Shown: piece by piece, positions 6,783 to 11,832 of the stretch
Layout of the letters: every line of letters starts with the position of its first letter
Position numbering within the stretch: position 1 is the first letter of the stretch
Assembly: GCA_937957775.1 (NCBI GenBank)
Contig: CALFXV010000002.1
Coordinates: 1 to 11,832 of the forward strand
Source of the DNA: an uncultured Methylotenera sp.
GTDB lineage: Bacteria; Pseudomonadota; Gammaproteobacteria; Burkholderiales; Methylophilaceae
Reading direction: 5' to 3'
DNA: 11,832 nucleotides
Position numbers and translations under genes: made by a program
The notes under the pieces: generated by a model
Told to the model about the DNA's origin: nothing
The model's input: only the letters and a program-made list of their open reading frames with translations
Database searches by the model: none

Positions 6783-7325
6783 TTAAAAATCGGCATCCCA
6801 ATCCACCAGCATGGTTTTATTGGGTAAATCCACTTCCAGTACCACGTCAGCTACAAACGGTAACAAACGCTCTTGGGGTTTGCTTTTGGTTGGTTCTTCT
6901 TTCGGCGCGGTTGCCTCTGCCTGCACAACAATCACGTCATTGGCACCGGTTTCAAACACATCCACGATGCAACCAAAATCCACCGCTTGCTTATTTTTAA
7001 CCTGTAAGCCGATTAGATCAGACCAGTAGTAGGCGTCGTCTTCGGGTTCTGGCAATCGTGACCTAGGTACCGCTATTTGCTTGCCTTTGCAAGCAATGGC
7101 CGCATCTCTGTCGTCTATGCCTTTTAGTTTTACTACCAATACATCGTTGTGTATCTTGGCTGTTTCAACCAACAATTCACGCCAATCGTTACCTTTGCCC
7201 AGCCACCAAGTGTCGTAATCAAACAAGCCGTCAAAGGCTTCCGTATCCGGCACCACTTTTAGCCAACCAAAAACGCCATAAGGCGCAACAATGCGCCCCA
7301 TGACTACCATATTAGTATTGGCCAA
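6783..7325 (-). CDS. rimM: ribosome maturation factor RimM
   Basis: RimM binds uS19 and helps mature the head of the 30S subunit. The 180-residue protein has the N-terminal beta-barrel ([18 protein letters not shown], residues 7-24) and a C-terminal PRC-barrel beginning [11 protein letters not shown] (99-109) and ending [14 protein letters not shown]. An Ala/Pro/Lys/Glu-rich insertion at about 136-150 sits inside the PRC domain before ERLLPFV. The start is a TTG at 7325, supported by an AGAGG Shine-Dalgarno 9 nt upstream; the alternative ATG at 7310 has no such element. A hairpin lies directly upstream of that ribosome site. It is the second gene of the rpsP operon, and trmD follows after two bases. 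Confidence 0.96.
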   Translation of the reverse strand: MANTNMVVMGRIVAPYGVFGWLKVVPDTEAFDGLFDYDTWWLGKGNDWRELLVETAKIHNDVLVVKLKGIDDRDAAIACKGKQIAVPRSRLPEPEDDAYYWSDLIGLQVKNKQAVDFGCIVDVFETGANDVIVVQAEATAPKEEPTKSKPQERLLPFVADVVLEVDLPNKTMLVDWDADF

Positions 7326-7340
7326 GTCGTCTTACCTCTA

Positions 7341-7372
7341 AAGCTAGTGCGATGGCATCATCGCTCAAGCTT
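7341..7372 (-). promoter_or_regulatory. RNA hairpin between rpsP and rimM, just upstream of the rimM ribosome site
   Basis: On the transcribed (minus) strand an outer 5-bp stem AAGCT / AGCTT and a perfect inner 6-bp stem GCGATG / CATCGC with a 4-nt loop are joined by a short TGA / ACT internal segment (one G-C pair flanked by mismatches). No U-run follows, so it is not an intrinsic terminator. It fills most of the 53-nt rpsP-rimM spacer and ends 3 nt before the AGAGG element. It could protect the rpsP 3' end, be a processing site, or limit rimM translation. Confidence 0.6.
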
Positions 7373-7378
7373 AAGAAA

Positions 7379-7888
7379 TTAAGCTTCTTCAGCAGGCGTT
7401 TCAGCTGCGTCGGCAGCTGGCGCTTCAGCCACTTCTGCCTCAGCTTCAGCAGGAGCCGCTTCAACTGGCTCAGCAGCCACTTCGGCTTCTGCCGCAGCGG
7501 CTTTCTCAGCAGCTTGCGCTTCTAACTCAGCTTTAGCTTCATCAGCGGCTGCTTTAGCTTTAGCAGCTTGTGCAGCGGCAATTTTAGCTTTAGCTGCATC
7601 GGCTTTAGCCGCGTCTTTTGCTTTAGCAGCAATAGCGTGCTCAGGGCCTTTTGCATGAAACTTAACCAAACGTGCGACTGTTTCTGACAGTTGCGCACCT
7701 TGGCTTTGCCAATGTGTAACACGCTCTTGATCTACGCGTAGCGCTTCAGCACCGGCTTTAGCAGATGGATTATAGAATCCAACACGCTCAATAAAGCGGC
7801 CATCACGACGATTGCGTGAGTCAGCAACGACTAAATTGTAGAAAGGAGTTTTTTTCGCGCCACCACGAGCTAAACGAATAATAACCAT
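7379..7888 (-). CDS. rpsP: 30S ribosomal protein bS16 with long Ala/Lys/Glu-rich C-terminal extension
   Basis: bS16 is an assembly protein of the 30S body. Residues 1-85 are the normal domain: [40 protein letters not shown], and [15 protein letters not shown]. Most family members end close to there (roughly 80-90 residues), but this protein is 169 residues long. The last 84 residues are low complexity: first an Ala/Lys/Asp stretch with helix-forming spacing (about 86-130), then an Ala/Glu/Pro tail without lysine (131-169). The frame stays open to a normal stop, so this is a real extension and not a frameshift. ATG 7888 is preceded by an AAAGAGAA purine run. It is first in the rpsP-rimM-trmD-rplS operon, with its own promoter. 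Confidence 0.97.
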   Translation of the reverse strand: MVIIRLARGGAKKTPFYNLVVADSRNRRDGRFIERVGFYNPSAKAGAEALRVDQERVTHWQSQGAQLSETVARLVKFHAKGPEHAIAAKAKDAAKADAAKAKIAAAQAAKAKAAADEAKAELEAQAAEKAAAAEAEVAAEPVEAAPAEAEAEVAEAPAADAAETPAEEA

Positions 7889-7934
7889 AATCTTTGTTCT
7901 CTTTGTTGAAAAAATTTATCGCAGAAAAGCGCGG

Positions 7935-7964
7935 ATTTTACGCTACAAATTGTGCTTTTGACAA
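7935..7964 (-). promoter_or_regulatory. sigma-70 promoter of the rpsP operon
   Basis: On the minus strand the -35 box TTGTCA (7959-7964, five of six) and the -10 box TAAAAT (7935-7940, five of six) are 18 bp apart. The start would be near 7928, giving a leader of about 40 nt. It occupies the 102-bp gap after queC. No terminator separates queC from it, so readthrough from the que genes into rpsP is possible. Confidence 0.75.
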
Positions 7965-7990
7965 GCGCTTTATGTATTTAGCCTAATGAT

Positions 7991-8716
7991 TTAGCTAAAA
8001 TGGGCATCAACGCCAATGGCTGCCTTGTTCTTGTAGCGTGTCGGGTCGCTCAAACCGGCCGCTTTAAAGCCCTCGCGGCGTAAGCGACAAGAATCGCATA
8101 AGCCGCAGGCTTCGCCGTGCTGGTCTGCTTGGTAGCAAGAAACCGTCATGGCGTAATCCACGCCCAATTCGGTGCCCAATTGCACGATTTGCGCCTTGCT
8201 CATGTCGATGAGTGGCGCATGAATGGTAATGGTTTGGCATTCCACCGCGCTTTTTGTGGCCAAATTGGCCATGGCTTGGAAAGCCTTGACGTATTCGCCA
8301 CGGCAATCCGGGTAACCCGAATAATCCAGTGCGTTGACGCCTATGAATATATCTTGTGCCTGCAAGACTTCAGCCCATGCCAATGCCAAAGACAGCATGA
8401 TGGTGTTGCGCGCGGGCACGTAAGTAATGGGGATGCCGGCCGTTTTTTGCTCGGGCACGGCAATGGCATCGTCGGTCAGGGCCGAGCCACCAAATAAAGA
8501 CAAATCCAGTTTGGCGGTTTTGTGCGCGGCGGCGCCCATGGTCTTAGCGATGCGATCGGCTGCCTGCAATTCGGCGATGTGGCGTTGGTGGTAATCCAAG
8601 CTTAGGCAATAGCAGTCAAAGCCCTGTGCTTTGGCAATGGCTAAGCAGGTGGCCGAATCCAAGCCGCCGGATAGTAAGACCACGGCATTTTTTTTAAGCG
8701 TATTTTTATTCACCAT
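7991..8716 (-). CDS. queC: 7-cyano-7-deazaguanine (preQ0) synthase QueC
   Basis: QueC converts 7-carboxy-7-deazaguanine to preQ0 with ATP and ammonia, a step toward queuosine in tRNA. The 241-residue form starts [21 protein letters not shown], containing the PP-loop SGGLDSATC (residues 16-24). [18 protein letters not shown] and [12 protein letters not shown] follow. The structural zinc site near the C-terminus is formed by four cysteines, C194, C204, C207 and C210, in [17 protein letters not shown]. An alternative ATG at 8767 would add 17 hydrophilic residues; neither start has a good Shine-Dalgarno, and the shorter one is nearer the family length of about 230. It follows queE, the preceding enzyme of the pathway. 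folE, queD, queF and tgt are not in this window. Confidence 0.95.
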   Translation of the reverse strand: MVNKNTLKKNAVVLLSGGLDSATCLAIAKAQGFDCYCLSLDYHQRHIAELQAADRIAKTMGAAAHKTAKLDLSLFGGSALTDDAIAVPEQKTAGIPITYVPARNTIMLSLALAWAEVLQAQDIFIGVNALDYSGYPDCRGEYVKAFQAMANLATKSAVECQTITIHAPLIDMSKAQIVQLGTELGVDYAMTVSCYQADQHGEACGLCDSCRLRREGFKAAGLSDPTRYKNKAAIGVDAHFS

Positions 8717-8785
8717 CGTAGCTTCACTGTCTTTGTTTTTAAGGTCTTTAGTTTTACTGACTTGCATCCGTTTTGTTTAAGTAGG

Positions 8786-9424
8786 CTACACGCCTGGCTT
8801 TTCGCCCCAAAGAATTTTATGCAATTGAACCTGCATGCGCACCGTCAGTTTGTCGGCCAATACCCAGGCAGCTAAATCGCTAGGCTTAACTTGGCTGTAA
8901 ACCGGTGAGAATATCACTGGGCAGGTTTGGGTTAGCTTATGCTCGGCCAGTTGCTGTTTGGCCCATTCGTAATCGGCCCGGTCGCACAGCACGAATTTGA
9001 CTTCATCGCTGGCTTTAAGCAAGGCCAAATTGCTCCAGAGGTTTTTTGCTAATTCGCCTGAACCGGGTGTTTTGATGTCCAAAATGACCGACACCCTAGG
9101 GTCCACCGCACGGATGTCCATGGCGCCACCGGTTTCTAAGGACACGCTGTAGCCGGCATCGCACAGTGCGGTGAGCAAGCCATGGCATTCTTTTTGTGCC
9201 AGGGGTTCGCCACCGGTGACCGTCACATAAGGCGCGCCCAGCTCCGCCACTTTTAGCATGATGTCGGCTAGGCTCATGTTGCTGCCGCCACTAAAGGCAT
9301 AAGCGGTGTCGCAGTAAACGCAGCGCATGGGGCAGCCGGTTAGGCGCACAAAGGTTGTGGGCAAGCCTATGCGTGACGATTCGCCTTGTATGGAATGAAA
9401 TATCTCGTGAATTTTTAGGGTCAT
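8786..9424 (-). CDS. queE: 7-carboxy-7-deazaguanine synthase QueE (radical SAM)
   Basis: QueE is a radical SAM enzyme that contracts the ring of 6-carboxytetrahydropterin to 7-carboxy-7-deazaguanine, the substrate of QueC. The 212-residue protein starts MTLKIHEIFHSIQGESSRIG and has the cluster-binding motif CPMRCVYC (C31, C35, C38), the spacing of the ordinary radical SAM CxxxCxxC. VTVTGGEPL (67-75), LETGG, LDIKTPGSGE and the C-terminal HKILWG follow, all typical of QueE. ATG 9424 was chosen because it gives the family N-terminus; a TTG at 9478 would add 18 residues overlapping the upstream permease gene. It begins 13 nt after that gene, so it is likely co-transcribed with it and with queC. 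No Shine-Dalgarno is obvious. Confidence 0.96.
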   Translation of the reverse strand: MTLKIHEIFHSIQGESSRIGLPTTFVRLTGCPMRCVYCDTAYAFSGGSNMSLADIMLKVAELGAPYVTVTGGEPLAQKECHGLLTALCDAGYSVSLETGGAMDIRAVDPRVSVILDIKTPGSGELAKNLWSNLALLKASDEVKFVLCDRADYEWAKQQLAEHKLTQTCPVIFSPVYSQVKPSDLAAWVLADKLTVRMQVQLHKILWGEKPGV

Positions 9425-9437
9425 GGGCTGCAATAAA

Positions 9438-10715
9438 TCACTGTATGGGTTTAGCTGACACGCTATGCCAAGGGGCAATTTTGAATAACATTAACATGCC
9501 GGGGATGGCCAGCACAAAGCACCAAATAAAAAATTTAAACCAGCCCAGGTTTTCCACCATGAAGCCGGTGGCGGCATTGGCGAAGGTGCGAGGCACGGCC
9601 GCAAGGCTAGTGAATAAAGCAAATTGCGTGGCCGTGTAAAGTGGGTGGGTGGTTTGCGCGATGTAAGCGACAAAAGCCGCCGTACCTAACCCAACGCCGA
9701 AGGCCTCCACGCCTATCACCACGCCTAACCACAGCAGGCTGTGACCCACTGTGGCCAGCCAGGCAAAGCCTAAAATCGCCAACATTTGCACGGCACCAAA
9801 CAACCATAGCGCCCGGTTGATGCCCAATTTAAACATCCACACCCCGCCCAATAAACCGCCTATGACACTGGGCCACAAGCCGGCATTTTTCGCAATTAAG
9901 CCAATCTCGGTTTTACTAAAACCCATGTCTAAATAAAACGGCGTAGCAAGGGCGGTGGCCATGCTGTCGCCTAATTTATAAAGGAATATAAAGGCCAAAA
10001 TCAGCAAGGCCGATTGAAGGCCATTTCGGCCGATGAATTCTTTGAACGGTTCCACCACCGCAGCGCGTAAGGTTTTGGGTGCGCCGGCTTTTAACAAGGG
10101 CTCTTTAACAAAAACCGTCATTAAGATACCCGGCAACATAAACAGTGCCGTGATGGTGAACACGCTGCTCCACGGCATGTGATCGGCTAGGATGAGCGAC
10201 AATGAGCCGGGCACGAGGCCGGCAATTTTGTAGGCATTGACGTGCACGGCGTTGCCCAAGCCCAATTCGTTGTCTATCAATAATTCACGGCGGTAGGCAT
10301 CCAGCACCACGTCTTGGCTGGCGCTAAAAAAAGCCACGGCCGTGGCCAAGTATGCGATGGCCCATATATCCAGCTTAGGGTTAAACAGCGCGATTAGGGG
10401 AATGGACAGCAGCAGTGCAATTTGCGTCAGTAATAACCAACCGCGTCGTCTGCCCATGGAAAAGCCTGCTAATTTAGGGATGTAGCGGTCAAACAGCGGT
10501 GCCCACAAAAATTTCCAAGTGAACGGCAAGTTGATTAGGGCGAACAAGCCTATGGCCTTCAGGTTGACACCCTCACTGCGCAGCCAAGCTGGCAATAGGC
10601 TTACCAAAATGTATAAGGGCAAGCCCGAGCTAAAGCCGGTGAATAGGCAAATCAGCATTTTTTGGCTGATCAGCGACGACCAAATCGAATTGGTTTTAGA
10701 GGTAGAAGACAACAC
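9438..10715 (-). CDS. ampG: AmpG-like muropeptide MFS permease
   Basis: This is a 425-residue inner-membrane protein with about a dozen hydrophobic segments, of the major facilitator superfamily. It resembles AmpG, which imports GlcNAc-anhydroMurNAc peptides for cell wall recycling. Matching marks are GFSSGLP (27-33), KFLWAPLFDRY (68-78), GRRRGWLLLTQI (88-99), SASQDVVLDAYRRE (131-144), LYKLGDSMATAL and, near the end, TQFALFTSLAAVPR. The exact substrate is inferred from family resemblance. The start is a GTG at 10715 immediately after the metW TAA and in the same frame; a TTG is the next codon. With no Shine-Dalgarno visible, initiation probably depends on termination of metW. No beta-lactamase or ampR-like gene is nearby; it sits between methionine and queuosine genes. 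Confidence 0.9.
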   Translation of the reverse strand: MLSSTSKTNSIWSSLISQKMLICLFTGFSSGLPLYILVSLLPAWLRSEGVNLKAIGLFALINLPFTWKFLWAPLFDRYIPKLAGFSMGRRRGWLLLTQIALLLSIPLIALFNPKLDIWAIAYLATAVAFFSASQDVVLDAYRRELLIDNELGLGNAVHVNAYKIAGLVPGSLSLILADHMPWSSVFTITALFMLPGILMTVFVKEPLLKAGAPKTLRAAVVEPFKEFIGRNGLQSALLILAFIFLYKLGDSMATALATPFYLDMGFSKTEIGLIAKNAGLWPSVIGGLLGGVWMFKLGINRALWLFGAVQMLAILGFAWLATVGHSLLWLGVVIGVEAFGVGLGTAAFVAYIAQTTHPLYTATQFALFTSLAAVPRTFANAATGFMVENLGWFKFFIWCFVLAIPGMLMLFKIAPWHSVSAKPIQ

Positions 10716-11345
10716 TTAAGCGGCTTTTAAGCGGTACATAGCCAAATTGCCCAATAAATTCGGCATGAAGTGCACCGTTCGGCTATTGGTAATGACGCAG
10801 CGTTCTAGTATGCTAATTTTGTGATTTTTACAAAATTGGTCGAAATCGTTGATGGTACACAAGTGCACATTGGGCGTGTCGTACCATTGGTAGGGCAAGG
10901 TTTTGGACACAGGCATGCGGCCATTGGTAATTTGCAAGCGGTTACGCCAATAACCAAAATTAGGGAAAGTGACAATCACTTCGCGGCCCACGCGCAGCAT
11001 TTCTTGGACGATCTCTTCGGTGTTGTGCATGGCTTGCAGAGTTTGCGACAAAATCACTGTGTCAAAAGACTGGTCTTCAAAGCCAGATAATCCGTCTTCC
11101 AAATCCATTTGGATGACGTTGCTGCCATTTTCCATGCAAGCCAGCCAATTGGCGTCGTCTTTTTCTACGCCGTAGCCTTTGACTTCCAAGCTCAAACGCA
11201 AGAATTGCAGCAATTCACCGTCGCCGCAACCCAGGTCCAGCACCTTGGAGCCAAAGCCCACCCAGTTAGAGATGATGGCAAAGTCTTGACGAAATTGCAG
11301 GACAGAATTTGTAATATTTACATTATTTTGTGCTGTTTGGCTCAT
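10716..11345 (-). CDS. metW: methionine biosynthesis protein MetW
   Basis: MetW is a class I SAM-methyltransferase-like protein encoded next to metX in many proteobacteria, where it is needed for full homoserine acylation by MetX. Its own catalytic activity is uncertain. The 209-residue protein has the nucleotide-binding motif VLDLGCGDG (35-43), the acidic end of the next strand at E61 (GVEKD), MDLEDGL (80-86), FDTVILSQTLQ, and the MetW signatures FPNFGYWRNR (127-136) and LPYQWYDTPNVHLCT (150-164). ATG 11345 lies two bases after the metX stop, and an AGGTG element within the metX end could serve as its ribosome site. The permease gene starts right after its stop codon. Confidence 0.96.
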   Translation of the reverse strand: MSQTAQNNVNITNSVLQFRQDFAIISNWVGFGSKVLDLGCGDGELLQFLRLSLEVKGYGVEKDDANWLACMENGSNVIQMDLEDGLSGFEDQSFDTVILSQTLQAMHNTEEIVQEMLRVGREVIVTFPNFGYWRNRLQITNGRMPVSKTLPYQWYDTPNVHLCTINDFDQFCKNHKISILERCVITNSRTVHFMPNLLGNLAMYRLKAA

Positions 11346-11347
11346 GC

Positions 11348-11832
11348 TTACACCTGCACCTTGTTTAAGTAAGCGCGCAATATAGCGTGGTAATGCGCAT
11401 CCGGCATTAAGAAAGCATCGTGGCCGTGTGCAGCCGTCACTTCTGCGTAGCTGACGGTGCGCTCGTTATCCAGCAAAGCTTTGACAATTTCACGCGAGCG
11501 CGCCGGAGAAAAACGCCAATCGCTGGTGAACGACACCACTAAAAAGCTCGCTTGCACGGTTTTTAAGGCGGCACTCAAGTCGTTGTTAAAACTTAAGGCT
11601 GGGTCGTAATAATCCAAGGCACGCGTCATGCGCAAATACGTATTGGCATCAAACTCGCCAGCAAATTTATCGCCTTGGTAGCGCAAGTAAGATTCCATTT
11701 CAAATTCCGCATCAAAGCTATAGCGTATGCCGTCTTTCAATTTGCGGCCAAATTTTGCGCCCATCGCATCGTCGCTTAAATAAGTGATGTGGCCCAACAT
11801 GCGGGCAATCCGCAGGCCGCGTCTAGGCACCA
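11348..11832 (-). CDS. metX: homoserine O-acyltransferase MetX, C-terminal part (5' end outside window)
   Basis: MetX is an alpha/beta hydrolase that acylates homoserine as the first committed step of methionine synthesis. The window holds the last 160 or so residues, ending in TAA at 11348. Visible are [19 protein letters not shown], the [16 protein letters not shown] segment, the catalytic aspartate in [11 protein letters not shown] (codon 11519-11521) and the catalytic histidine in HGHDAFL (codon 11420-11422). The nucleophilic serine lies outside the window. A GTG near the edge is an internal valine and not a start. Whether acetyl-CoA or succinyl-CoA is used cannot be decided from this part. 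It leads a tight minus-strand series metX-metW-ampG-queE-queC. Confidence 0.95.
   Translation of the reverse strand, partial: VPRRGLRIARMLGHITYLSDDAMGAKFGRKLKDGIRYSFDAEFEMESYLRYQGDKFAGEFDANTYLRMTRALDYYDPALSFNNDLSAALKTVQASFLVVSFTSDWRFSPARSREIVKALLDNERTVSYAEVTAAHGHDAFLMPDAHYHAILRAYLNKVQV

Noticed and set aside
7500..7640. Possible tandem repeat (recurring GCTTTAGC-type units) in the rpsP 3' part
   Set aside because: The units are degenerate and irregularly spaced; they reflect Ala/Lys codons of the low-complexity tail and not a DNA repeat array.
8717..8785. Possible preQ1-type riboswitch or small gene before queC
   Set aside because: The segment is short, AT/AAA-rich and shows no stem with the expected pseudoknot pattern; it is either the queE-queC spacer or a longer queC N-terminus.
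11828..11830. GTG near the right edge as a start codon for a shorter metX
   Set aside because: The frame remains open to the window edge and the encoded valine precedes the conserved MetX segment, so it is internal.

Overview
The window looks like an ordinary chromosomal housekeeping block of a betaproteobacterium. Base composition is roughly balanced. The arrangement xerD / folB / plsY / tsaD / rpsU / yqeY / dnaG, the rpsP-rimM-trmD-rplS operon, a metX-metW pair and the protein sequences fit Betaproteobacteria, possibly a Methylophilaceae-like lineage; the family assignment is an impression, not a measurement. No mobile element, CRISPR array, tRNA, rRNA or prophage gene is visible, and no non-coding stretch exceeds about 220 bases.

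Left part (1-1974): on the minus strand, rpsU (bS21), yqeY (GatB/YqeY domain) and the 5' part of dnaG (primase, cut by the window edge) form the macromolecular synthesis operon. A strong intrinsic terminator lies between yqeY and dnaG, only 17 nt before the dnaG start. A good sigma-70 promoter for rpsU lies in the 221-bp divergent spacer shared with tsaD.

Middle (1975-5501): tsaD (+; tRNA t6A37) converges on plsY (-; acyl-glycerol phosphate synthesis). plsY diverges from folB (+; folate), and folB converges on xerD (-; chromosome dimer resolution). xerD overlaps the upstream ogt (-; O6-alkylguanine repair) by 11 bp. At both convergent junctions the two stop codons abut as TAA|TTA with no base between them.

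Translation operon (5540-7964): on the minus strand, promoter - rpsP - rimM - trmD - rplS - terminator. It makes bS16 and bL19, the 30S maturation factor RimM and the tRNA m1G37 methyltransferase. bS16 carries an unusually long Ala/Lys/Glu-rich C-terminal tail. A clean hairpin and a TTG start precede rimM, which suggests differential translation inside the operon.

Right part (7991-11832): tightly packed minus-strand genes metX (3' part only), metW, an AmpG-like MFS permease, queE and queC. They combine methionine synthesis, muropeptide-type transport and two steps of preQ0/queuosine synthesis, and are probably co-transcribed from a promoter upstream of metX, outside the window. No terminator is visible between queC and the rpsP promoter.

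I did not find an undescribed system. The points worth a second look are regulatory or structural details of known genes.
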